DNA of 64,000 bases. It comes from JADFDG01 sp965232985. GTDB taxonomy: Bacteria > Pseudomonadota > Gammaproteobacteria > Pseudomonadales > JADFDG01. The notes under the pieces are model-generated. The model was not told the origin of the DNA. It saw nothing but the letters and a program-made list of their open reading frames with translations, and did not search any database. How positions within the stretch are numbered: position 1 is the first letter of the stretch; each line of letters opens with the position of its first letter. Of this stretch, positions 47,283 to 55,277 are shown piece after piece. Location of the stretch: contig CBDDRC010000005.1 in NCBI GenBank assembly GCA_965232985.1, forward strand, positions 24,565 through 88,564. Reading direction: 5' to 3'. Both the position numbers and the translations under genes were made by a program.

Positions 47283-50048
47283 TCAACGCATTTCCCGCAG
47301 GACACGGAAACCGGTGACGGGATCCGCACCGCCTGTGTGCGATTTCTGCGAGCCGACACCACACTCGCCTATAGGGTCCGTGCGTGCGCCACCCCGGGCC
47401 AGCACCGCCTTGCTGCCGACACCCTCCGCCAGCACCCACTCCTGGGCATTGCCCACATGATTGACCAACCCCCATGCATTAGGTATGCCAGTATCGATCG
47501 GCACCATTGCATCGCCCTTGCGAATGCCCATCGAATCCAGCGTGCAGTTGCGGTTGGGGTCGGCTTCGGCGCCGTCGGCGCGTGCCGCCATTGCCCATTC
47601 CTGTTGCGTCGGCAAGCGATAGGTGCGTTGTGATTCCTTCGATAACCAGCGCAGATATCCCTGCGCCTGGGCAAGACCGATACCGGTGATCGGCAGGTTG
47701 GCCGGGCCGGCCGCGCCGGCGCACTCGCCGCTGGCCCGGCAGTATTGGTTGAACTCCCCAACCGAAAGCTCGTACTTGCCCAGCGCAAACACCGGCACTC
47801 CGGCCGCACCGGGAATCACAACCAGACGCGGGCCTTCCCCCCCGGTACCCAGACTATCGCGACATGTCGCGCGCAACCCACGACCGCCAAGGCCGGCAAG
47901 AGAACGCGGACAGGCATCACCGCTACCGACCGACGCCGACTTGAGCGCTTCATTGCCAGGAAAGATTTGCAACGCAATCTGTCGTGTCTGTTCGGCAGCC
48001 GCCGGATCGCGCTGGCCCAATTGCGTTATGCAACCGGCCAGCGCCCTGGAAAATTCCGGCGTCAGGCTGGCAACCAGCGCTGCGTCAATCTGCTGTAGAT
48101 TTTTCACTGCCACGCCAACGCTGCGCACGTTCAGATCACCGTTCGGACATTGCAGCTTGCTGCGCACGGCCTGCACCTGTGCCTGGAGTTGCAGGTCGGC
48201 CTGCGGCATCGACTTGCGTTGCAGCTCGCTCATTCGCTGTTGCTGCGCGGCCTGCTCCTGCGCGATCTTCTCCTCCATGGCCTTGCGTTGCGTTTCGCTC
48301 ATCTTCGCCATGGCCAGTTGCTGCTCCTGCGCCCGCTGCGCATCGGCCGTCTTCTTTGCCTCAACTGCCGAAGCCACCAACATTTTCTCATTGGCCAACA
48401 AGACAGGATCGATCACATAGCGTGTTTCGGCATTGCGTATCGCCAACTCTGCCGCCTCCAACTGATCTGCCTCACGCAGCTGCGTGATACGCGTCAGATA
48501 GAGGCCGCCGATGCGCTTGCGCAGGTTGCCGAGACCCTGATCATTTTTGCCGACAAGTTCGGCATAACCCTGATACTCGACGTAGAGTTTTTCTTCCCAG
48601 TTACCGCGCCACGGTGTCTGCTTCAGCACGGCATCGACACGTTCTCGCTGAAAATCAAGTCGGGCCGTCGCAAGGTCAACGCCCGTGCTTTTCTCTACCA
48701 CCCGCTCACGCTCGACGATTTGCGGACCCTGTATCACGGAATAAATGACCGTGGCAAAGAGTATCGCAACCAGCGCGGCCGCCATATACACCTTGATCGG
48801 TGCCTTGTGTTCGAATTCCTGCAGGAAAATTTCAGCGCTCGGCGTACGCTCTGCGCGCTTGAACGCCAGACCACGACGCACAGCCTTCCACTGTTGCGCG
48901 GTGAGCCTTGGGGGTTTTTCCGGCTTGAGCTTTTTTTGTTCCGCCTGGTTGGCCGGTAGACGATCAAAGGGATGCTTGCCGGTAAACAACTGATAGACCA
49001 CGATGGCCAGCGCATAAATATCATCGCGCGGATCGGGCTCCTCGCCTTGCAACATCTCAAGGCTGGCATAAGCTGGCGTCAAGGCACCCAGATCGCCCGC
49101 ATCGAATACCGTTTTGTCGCCTTCACTGGCCTGCCCGTGCCGCTCGGAGCTGGCAACGGCACGGGCGATGCCGAAATCGAAAACCTTCGCATCACCTTTG
49201 GTGGTTACGAATACGTTGCCCGGTTTGAAATCGGAGTGAACGATGTTCTGCACATGCGCACGCGCCAGGGCGGCACACATGCCGCGCGTCAACAGCAGCG
49301 CATCTTTGTCGCTCGCACCTAAGATGCCTTTGGCCTTGTTGGTTTTCAGGTACTTGTCGAGCGGTTCGCCCTCGAGGTATTCCATCGTCATAAAGACGAT
49401 GTCGCCATCGCGATCGAAATCGTAGACGGTTACGATGTTCGGATGAGCAAGGTGCTGCGACTTGCGCGCCTCGCGCTGGAGCGAAATGAACGCATCCGGG
49501 TGTTTCTGGAAATCCTCGTTCAACACCTTGATGGCGACGTAAGGATTGCGGTCGTGCGCCTCGACCTTGCGCAGATCGCGCGCCTTGTACACCGAACCCA
49601 TGCCGCCGGAACCAAGCAGCTTTTCGAGTACAAAACGACTCTTGATGATGCGCTCGCCCTCGGCAAGCAACTGCGCAGTCTCGCTCGCACCGTAGTCCGG
49701 CCCCTGCGTGGTGCCGCCGGCAGTCAGATCCCGCGGGATACCAGTGGTTGGCGAGAAGGTTGTCGTGTCTTCGTTGGGAGGACTCTGCGGACGGCTCCCC
49801 GTGCGGGCGGTATTGATGACCGTTGCCTCGCCATCCGCAGCCGGCGGCCTGGTTCGCGTATTGAGGACTGTTGATTCATCCGTTGGCGGCCGGGGCGGTG
49901 GCGGCACGGCGTGCGTACGCGAAGTGCCGGTGCGTTGCGGATTGGTTTCGCTGAGAACCGTTGCCTCATCGCCAAGCGCCGGCCCGGCGACCGGCGGCGC
50001 GGGCGTCTGGCTCGGTTTTCTGGGGGGCTGTTTGGGTGAGTCGGACAT
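47283..50048 (-). CDS. Transmembrane Ser/Thr protein kinase with C-terminal SUMF1/formylglycine-type domain
   Basis: This 921-residue protein has five parts. Residues 1-125: a disordered Pro/Thr-rich tail with repeated motifs DEATVLSET, DESTVLNTR, GEATVINTA and NEDTTTFSP. Residues ~138-415: a Hanks-type kinase with G-loop GSGGMGSVYKA (146-156), VAIK Lys174, catalytic loop HSDFKPGN (271-278) and DFG (291-293); the HRD Arg is Ser, so it is a non-RD kinase. Residues ~417-440: a TM helix. Residues ~560-625: a Gln/Glu-rich coiled coil. Residues ~740-921: a SUMF1/FGE-sulfatase-modifying fold (YRLPTQQEWAMAAR, WGLVNHVGNAQEWV, GFRVLREM), here probably a periplasmic sensor. It is 18 bases downstream of the PP2C gene. 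Confidence 0.93.
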   Translation of the reverse strand: MSDSPKQPPRKPSQTPAPPVAGPALGDEATVLSETNPQRTGTSRTHAVPPPPRPPTDESTVLNTRTRPPAADGEATVINTARTGSRPQSPPNEDTTTFSPTTGIPRDLTAGGTTQGPDYGASETAQLLAEGERIIKSRFVLEKLLGSGGMGSVYKARDLRKVEAHDRNPYVAIKVLNEDFQKHPDAFISLQREARKSQHLAHPNIVTVYDFDRDGDIVFMTMEYLEGEPLDKYLKTNKAKGILGASDKDALLLTRGMCAALARAHVQNIVHSDFKPGNVFVTTKGDAKVFDFGIARAVASSERHGQASEGDKTVFDAGDLGALTPAYASLEMLQGEEPDPRDDIYALAIVVYQLFTGKHPFDRLPANQAEQKKLKPEKPPRLTAQQWKAVRRGLAFKRAERTPSAEIFLQEFEHKAPIKVYMAAALVAILFATVIYSVIQGPQIVERERVVEKSTGVDLATARLDFQRERVDAVLKQTPWRGNWEEKLYVEYQGYAELVGKNDQGLGNLRKRIGGLYLTRITQLREADQLEAAELAIRNAETRYVIDPVLLANEKMLVASAVEAKKTADAQRAQEQQLAMAKMSETQRKAMEEKIAQEQAAQQQRMSELQRKSMPQADLQLQAQVQAVRSKLQCPNGDLNVRSVGVAVKNLQQIDAALVASLTPEFSRALAGCITQLGQRDPAAAEQTRQIALQIFPGNEALKSASVGSGDACPRSLAGLGGRGLRATCRDSLGTGGEGPRLVVIPGAAGVPVFALGKYELSVGEFNQYCRASGECAGAAGPANLPITGIGLAQAQGYLRWLSKESQRTYRLPTQQEWAMAARADGAEADPNRNCTLDSMGIRKGDAMVPIDTGIPNAWGLVNHVGNAQEWVLAEGVGSKAVLARGGARTDPIGECGVGSQKSHTGGADPVTGFRVLREMR

Positions 50049-50066
50049 CTCTATGCCATTCGCCTG

Positions 50067-50798
50067 TCAGGCGACCTCCGCCTTGACGAGAACCAGCGAA
50101 ACATTGTCGCGGGCTCCCTTGGCAAGCGCCATCTTCAACAACAGATCGGCACTGCGCTCGATGTCCCGGTCGAGCGCCTGTTGAATCTCCCCGGGATCGA
50201 GCTCGTTGTAGAGACCGTCACTGCAAAGCAGGAATAGATCGTCTGGCAGAATCTCGAACAGCATTACATCGAGGAAGATATCAGGCGCCCCGCCGACAGC
50301 ACGGGTAATCACGTTGGAATGGGGATGATTGGCTGCCTCCTCCGGCGCCAGCAGGCCACTGTCAAGCAGCTCCTGAACCTCGCTGTGATCACGGGATATC
50401 TGCTCAAGCCGGGCGGCGCGCAGACGATAGAGGCGTGAGTCACCGGCCCACAGGCAAGCCCCCAGACGATCATTCGCCACCACGCTGACCACAGTCGAAC
50501 CCATGGTGCGCCCGCCAAAAACGCGCGCAGCATGATCCCTGATCTGGTGATTGACGTTGACGAGGGCATCCTCAATGCGATCGACGACCTGGGACAGCTT
50601 GCCTTCAACCCGCACCCGGGCCACGGCGTCGGCAACCATGCGGGACGCGACATCACCCGCCTCATGGCCGCCCATGCCATCGGCCACCAGCCAGACGCCG
50701 ACGTCCGGACGAAGCAGGATGGCATCCTCATTGATTTTCCGCTTCGCACCGCGGTCACTCCTGCCGGCGCAGGACCAGCGGATCAAGGCCTCAGCCAT
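50067..50798 (-). CDS. PP2C-type Ser/Thr protein phosphatase
   Basis: This is a 243-residue Mg/Mn-dependent phosphatase (PPM family) with all metal-binding motifs: SDRGAKRKINEDA near residue 15, VADGMGGHEAGD near residue 38, GDSRLYRLR near 118, LCSDGLYNEL near 190 and ARDNVSLVLV near 228. Length and motif spacing match the bacterial PppA/Stp1/PstP group that opposes Hanks-type kinases. The ATG is preceded by GAGGAG (50804-50809 on the plus strand). It is the first gene of the phosphatase-kinase-tps run and lies 65 bases after lptG on the same strand, so some readthrough from lptFG is possible. Confidence 0.93.
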   Translation of the reverse strand: MAEALIRWSCAGRSDRGAKRKINEDAILLRPDVGVWLVADGMGGHEAGDVASRMVADAVARVRVEGKLSQVVDRIEDALVNVNHQIRDHAARVFGGRTMGSTVVSVVANDRLGACLWAGDSRLYRLRAARLEQISRDHSEVQELLDSGLLAPEEAANHPHSNVITRAVGGAPDIFLDVMLFEILPDDLFLLCSDGLYNELDPGEIQQALDRDIERSADLLLKMALAKGARDNVSLVLVKAEVA

Positions 50799-50863
50799 GG
50801 ACGCTCCTCATGAACTGCCGCTACTGTAGCTTGCCGGTGCCAAGGGAGCCAGCCGCGCCAACG

Positions 50864-51925
50864 CTAGCCTGCCCGCCGCATCGCCAACAGCCCGATCGAT
50901 ACCCCGATTGCCACCGGAACAACGGCCGCCACCAGCGGCGAGAACTGATAGACGAGCGCTGCCGTGCCGGTCAGTTCCTCGAAATAGCGCAGCGCAAGCC
51001 CGGTGACGATGCCAGCCAGGATGCGTGAGCCCATGGTCACCTGCCGCAACGGGCCGAAGACATACGAGATGGCGATGAACACCATCGCGCACATCATTAG
51101 CGGCTGCATCAGCTTGTTCCAGAAGGCGAGGAAATACGGCGCGCTGTCGAGCCCTTGCTCGGCAAGATAATTCGCGTAACGCCACAGGCCCGTGACCGAC
51201 AGGTCTTCGGCGTCCATGGTCAGCAGCGTCAGCAGTCCCGGCGTGAGGCTGGTGTACCAGTCAAGGGAATCGAATGTCGAGGCGCGCGCCTCGCGCTGGC
51301 CAAACTCGGTGACCTCAACCTCTTCCATGAACCAGTGGTCGCCCTGGAACAGCGCGGTGCGCGCGTGGCCGGCCTGCACAAGACGACCGGTGTCATCAAA
51401 ACGCAAGCGGGTGACATCGAACAGGCGACCACTGGGTTCGACGGCGTTGACGTGAATATACTCACTGCCTTCCCGATGCCAGACACCGTAGCGCGAGTAC
51501 AGCGCCTTGCCGCTGCCCAGCGCAACCGCGCGACTGCTCTGCGCGATCTGTTCGGTATAAGGCACCACATACTCACCGACCAAAAAACCAACCAGGGCGA
51601 CCAGCAACACCGGCCGTAACGTCGCCCACAGAATCTGCAGCAGTGACACGCCAGAAGCGCGCATCACTACCAGTTCGCTGTTGTTGGCGAGCGCGCCCAG
51701 CGCGATCAGGCAACCGAGCAGTGTACCGGTCGGCATCATCTCGTACAGCCGCCGTGGCGCTGTCAGCAGCACGAATTCGATTGCCTGCGGCAACTGGTAG
51801 CTGGCGCGCAACTCTTCGACTTCCGTCAGCAGCGCAAACAACAGATCGAGCGACACCAACAAAAATGTCACCCCGAGAATCGCCAGCAGCACGGAGCGGC
51901 CGATGTAGGACTGCAACATCTTCAT
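50864..51925 (-). CDS. lptG: LPS export ABC transporter permease LptG
   Basis: LptG with LptF forms the membrane part of the LptB2FG transporter that extracts lipopolysaccharide from the inner membrane. The 353-residue protein starts MKMLQSYIGRSVLLAILGVT. It has three N-terminal TM helices with PRRLYEMMPTGTLLGCLIALG, a periplasmic beta-jellyroll (residues ~130-270) and three C-terminal helices. It starts 13 bases after lptF; lptFG divergent from pepA is the standard arrangement. Confidence 0.95.
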   Translation of the reverse strand: MKMLQSYIGRSVLLAILGVTFLLVSLDLLFALLTEVEELRASYQLPQAIEFVLLTAPRRLYEMMPTGTLLGCLIALGALANNSELVVMRASGVSLLQILWATLRPVLLVALVGFLVGEYVVPYTEQIAQSSRAVALGSGKALYSRYGVWHREGSEYIHVNAVEPSGRLFDVTRLRFDDTGRLVQAGHARTALFQGDHWFMEEVEVTEFGQREARASTFDSLDWYTSLTPGLLTLLTMDAEDLSVTGLWRYANYLAEQGLDSAPYFLAFWNKLMQPLMMCAMVFIAISYVFGPLRQVTMGSRILAGIVTGLALRYFEELTGTAALVYQFSPLVAAVVPVAIGVSIGLLAMRRAG

Positions 51926-51938
51926 GTGCAGGCACGCT

Positions 51939-53045
51939 TCATACCGTGGCCCGCCGCGTTATCCAGCGCAGGCGCAACTCCTCGCCGAACACCATGACGA
52001 TGCCGAGGACCCCGAACAGCAGGTGTACCCACCAGGGCCCCAGCGCCGGCGACAGCGTGCCCTTCTCGACCCACTGCCGGACACCAACCAGCAACACGAG
52101 ATACGCAAGGAACATCAGCACGCTGGGCAGCAACTTCAGGAATCGTCCATGCCGTGGCTGTACCCGCGACAGCGGCACCGCCAACAGCACTGCCACCACG
52201 CACATCAGCGGCACCGACAGCCGCCACTGCAGTTCGGCAATGGCCGGAAGATCAGGTCGCCCAAACAATTTCATGGTTGGCATGCCGCGGATTTCCTCGG
52301 TCACCCGCACCGTGTTTTCCTCAATGCGCAGCCGATAGGTCTCGAAAGCAACCACATGGTAATCAGAGCGGCCAGGCTGGCCCTCGTAGCGAAATCCGCT
52401 GGTGAGTTCGAGATACTGGTTGCCGTCCTTGTCCTGTACGCGCCGCCCGGAGGCAGCCGTGACGACGCTGGGCTGCCGATCTGAGTCCGCAGCGCCAACC
52501 GGAAATTCGGAAAGAAACACATTCTCCAATCGCGTTCGCCCGTCGACGATCTTCTCGGCATAGGTGGCCCGTTCAACACCGTCGGCGCTGCGCTTGTAGA
52601 AACGACCGGCAGACAACATGTCGATCTCCGGTCGGGCGCGCTGCTCTTTGAAGATTTGCTGCACCGTGGCATAACCCCAGGGCGAGAGCGCCACACTGAA
52701 CGAGGCGACCACTGCCGCCATCATCAGCGCCGGCACGCCACACATGCGCACCAGTTGCATATTGCTGACGCCGGCAGCACGCAACACCACCATTTCACTG
52801 TCGACATACATACGCCCATAGGCAAGCAGGATGCCCATGAACAAAGACATCGGCAGAATCAATTCAAGAAAACCGGGCAGGCGAAAAATCAGCAGACCCC
52901 ACAGCACTTCGGCCTGGATGCGGCCTTCAGCAGCGTCGCCGAGGTACTTGATGAAGCGCCCGAACACGAGCACGAGCACCAGCACAAATGCGACCGCAAG
53001 CGTCGAGGCGAACAGCTGCCGGGACAGGTAGCGGTAGACGAGCAC
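51939..53045 (-). CDS. lptF: LPS export ABC transporter permease LptF
   Basis: LptF is the partner permease of LptG. The 368-residue length matches the family if translation begins at GTG 53045 (VLVYRYLSRQLFASTLAV), which has GGAG nine bases upstream. A longer open frame to 53138 would add a non-conserved leader. Landmarks are FRLPGFLELILPMSLFMGILLAYGRMYVDSEMVVLRAAG, read across residues ~52-90, a periplasmic domain, and C-terminal helices with PLSRVQPRHGRF. It is divergent from pepA. Confidence 0.95.
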   Translation of the reverse strand: MLVYRYLSRQLFASTLAVAFVLVLVLVFGRFIKYLGDAAEGRIQAEVLWGLLIFRLPGFLELILPMSLFMGILLAYGRMYVDSEMVVLRAAGVSNMQLVRMCGVPALMMAAVVASFSVALSPWGYATVQQIFKEQRARPEIDMLSAGRFYKRSADGVERATYAEKIVDGRTRLENVFLSEFPVGAADSDRQPSVVTAASGRRVQDKDGNQYLELTSGFRYEGQPGRSDYHVVAFETYRLRIEENTVRVTEEIRGMPTMKLFGRPDLPAIAELQWRLSVPLMCVVAVLLAVPLSRVQPRHGRFLKLLPSVLMFLAYLVLLVGVRQWVEKGTLSPALGPWWVHLLFGVLGIVMVFGEELRLRWITRRATV

Positions 53046-53136
53046 GCGTTTCTCCGTGCTTGCTGGAAGTTCGGGACGTTGCCTATAGTCGGTCAGCGTC
53101 ACAATATCGACGCTTGCCCAACTGGCGGGACGCCGC

Positions 53137-53142
53137 ATTGTA
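53137..53142 (-). promoter_or_regulatory. Weak candidate -10 for lptFG in the lptF/pepA divergent region
   Basis: The minus strand reads TACAAT, 92 bases before the lptF GTG, with no recognisable -35. The 149-base region between lptF and pepA shows no better promoter on either strand. Confidence 0.3.
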
Positions 53143-53194
53143 GCGACTGCCCGACCCGCCCGATACGCCGATTGCCCTTCCGTGGAGCCCCATC

Positions 53195-54721
53195 ATGCAG
53201 TTCAGCATCAAACACCTCGATCCGGTCACTACCCACACCGACTGCCTTGTGGTCGGTGTCCATGCCGACAGCACCCTGTCGGCGGCCGCCGGACGGGTCG
53301 ATCGCGCCACTGCGGGCATGCTGAAAAAACTGGCCGCCCAGGGGGACTTCAAGGGCAGCATCAAGCAGACGCTCGTCATTCATCACCCCACCGGCATCAA
53401 GGCGGCACGCCTGGTGCTGGTCGGGCTCGGCAATGCCGGGAAGCCACTGTCGACATGCGAAGCCAACCGCGTACTCGGCTCGATCGCTGCCACACTCAAG
53501 GGCATGCCGGCTCGCGATGTGGTGCTGCTGCTCGACGGCATCGCCATCGATGGCGTCCGCGAGGGCTGGCTGGTCCGCGAAGCCATCAAGTCGTTTGACG
53601 AAGCCGGCTACCGCTTCGACCGGTTCAAGTCGAAACCAGCAGGCAAGGACACGGGCAAGAGCGCCGGGAAAAAACCTGTGCAGACAGCATCCATCACCCT
53701 GGGCCTCGCCAGCCGCCAGCCGCACGAGGCCGAGAAGCACGCCGTTGCCCAGGCGGCGGCCATTTGCGCCGGCCGCCGCCTGGCCCGCGACCTGGGCAAT
53801 CTGCCGCCGAATATTTGCCACCCGGTCTATCTGGCACAGCGCGCGCAGCAGATGGCCCGCAAGACGAAAAAACTGCATGTCACCGTGCTCAACGAACAGA
53901 AGATTCACGCGCTGGGCATGGGCGCCTTCATGTCTGTCACCCAGGGCAGCGAACAACCCGGCCGCGTCATCGCCCTGGAGTACAAGGGCGGCAAGGCAGG
54001 CGACAAACCCTATGTGTTCGTCGGCAAGGGCATCACGTTCGATACCGGTGGTGTCAGCCTCAAGCCGGGCGCCGGCATGGACGAGATGAAATACGACATG
54101 TGCGGCGCCGCTGCAGTCTTCGGCGTCATGCACACGGTGATCGAGCTGAAACTGCCGATCAACGTGGTCGGCGTGATTGCCGCTGCGGAGAACATGCCGA
54201 GCGGGCGAGCCTCGCGGCCGGGCGACATCGTCACGACCCTGTCCGGCCAGACCGTCGAGATTCTCAACACCGACGCCGAGGGCCGGCTGGTACTGTGCGA
54301 CGTGCTGACCTGGATCGCGAAATACCAACCGAAAACCGTCATCGACATCGCCACGCTCACCGGTGCCTGCGTCGTTGCGCTGGGCAATCAGGCGCACGGT
54401 CTCTACAGCAACAACGCGGCGCTTGCCGATGCGCTGCTGCAAGCCGGCCAGGAAGGCAACGACCGCGCCTGGCAGATGCCACTGTGGGACGAATACCAGG
54501 AGCAGCTGGACAGCCCCTTTGCCGACATGGCCAACATCGGCGGACCCAAGGCGGGCAGCGTCACTGCCGCCTGCTTTCTCTCGCGCTATACCAAGGATTA
54601 TCAGTGGGCGCACCTCGACATCGCCGGCACCGCCTGGCACAGCCACGCACCGAACAAGGGCGCTACCGGTCGGCCGGTGAGCATGCTGGTGCAGTATCTG
54701 CTCAATGCCATTGCCGGCTGA
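53195..54721 (+). CDS. pepA: Leucyl aminopeptidase (cytosol aminopeptidase) PepA
   Basis: PepA is an M17 dinuclear-metal aminopeptidase; in E. coli it also binds DNA in Xer recombination and carAB control. The 508-residue protein has an N-terminal macro-like domain and the catalytic domain with Lys/Asp ligands in GKGITFDTGGVSLKPG near residue 276, MKYDMCGAAAV, and the signature NTDAEGRLVLCD near residue 358. The insertion at residues 145-165 is Lys-rich (KSKPAGKDTGKSAGKK). It is divergent from lptF and nine bases before the next gene. Confidence 0.95.
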   Translation: MQFSIKHLDPVTTHTDCLVVGVHADSTLSAAAGRVDRATAGMLKKLAAQGDFKGSIKQTLVIHHPTGIKAARLVLVGLGNAGKPLSTCEANRVLGSIAATLKGMPARDVVLLLDGIAIDGVREGWLVREAIKSFDEAGYRFDRFKSKPAGKDTGKSAGKKPVQTASITLGLASRQPHEAEKHAVAQAAAICAGRRLARDLGNLPPNICHPVYLAQRAQQMARKTKKLHVTVLNEQKIHALGMGAFMSVTQGSEQPGRVIALEYKGGKAGDKPYVFVGKGITFDTGGVSLKPGAGMDEMKYDMCGAAAVFGVMHTVIELKLPINVVGVIAAAENMPSGRASRPGDIVTTLSGQTVEILNTDAEGRLVLCDVLTWIAKYQPKTVIDIATLTGACVVALGNQAHGLYSNNAALADALLQAGQEGNDRAWQMPLWDEYQEQLDSPFADMANIGGPKAGSVTAACFLSRYTKDYQWAHLDIAGTAWHSHAPNKGATGRPVSMLVQYLLNAIAG

Positions 54722-54730
54722 CGACGCGAC

Positions 54731-55129
54731 ATGACTGCGGAAATCCCTGCCGACAAGCCCCCGGCCACGGCGGACGACTTCTCCGCCGCCATTCCGATTC
54801 TGCTGGAGCCCGTCCCGCAGGCCCCGACACCCTTGCCGGCCGGTACGCCCGTGGTTCGTACACTCGGCCGCGTCGACCAACAATCTCTGTTCGACGAACC
54901 GTTGCCGTCGGACGATGCACTGCCAGCGCGTTCACGCGCCCCGACACGCAAGACCTCGACCCCGGAACTGCTGCGTGCCGCCGGTCACATCCTGCAGGCG
55001 CGGGCGCCGGCTATCGTCGACGAAATTGTCGCGGCACACGCCGGCCGCTTGGGTGCCGAATTGCGCCAGCGCCTGCAGAGTGAACTCGAATCGCTGCTCA
55101 AGGAAATGTCCGGCAACGCCGCGCCCTGA
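54731..55129 (+). CDS. Uncharacterised protein in the holC position between pepA and valS
   Basis: This is a 132-residue protein I do not recognise. Residues 1-75 are Pro/Ala-rich and look disordered; residues ~78-128 form a helical segment (STPELLRAAGHILQARAPAIVD, LGAELRQRLQSELESLLKEM) that may be amphipathic. No signal peptide, TM helix or cysteine is visible. In many gammaproteobacteria this slot holds holC (DNA polymerase III chi); this sequence does not resemble chi. It starts nine bases after pepA, which supports it being real and co-transcribed. Confidence 0.7.
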   Translation: MTAEIPADKPPATADDFSAAIPILLEPVPQAPTPLPAGTPVVRTLGRVDQQSLFDEPLPSDDALPARSRAPTRKTSTPELLRAAGHILQARAPAIVDEIVAAHAGRLGAELRQRLQSELESLLKEMSGNAAP

Positions 55130-55206
55130 GAGTTACCCTCGACGCCAGACCACAAGGGCTGACGCCATGCCCACCGCCAACGGCAGCGCGCGCGCGCCCC
55201 GGCCGC

Positions 55207-55212
55207 TATAAT
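55207..55212 (+). promoter_or_regulatory. Candidate -10 hexamer of valS
   Basis: A perfect TATAAT lies 65 bases before the valS ATG in a GC-rich gap. The 17-base-spaced -35 (CAGCGC) is not recognisable. No attenuator or T-box-like structure is evident in the short leader. Confidence 0.45.
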
Positions 55213-55277
55213 CGCCCGCCTCATGCCGGCCCCGCGCCGGCGCTCCGCCGACACTCCTTCCGAGTTTGCTGATCGCC

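Noticed and set aside
34123..50798. Type VI secretion locus, suggested by the kinase/phosphatase pair
   Set aside because: No tss genes (sheath, VgrG, ClpV, TssM) are present; the neighbours are TpsB and TpsA.
53099..54883. Minus-strand open frame of about 594 codons opposite pepA
   Set aside because: It is an antisense shadow; PepA carries all metal-binding motifs on the plus strand.
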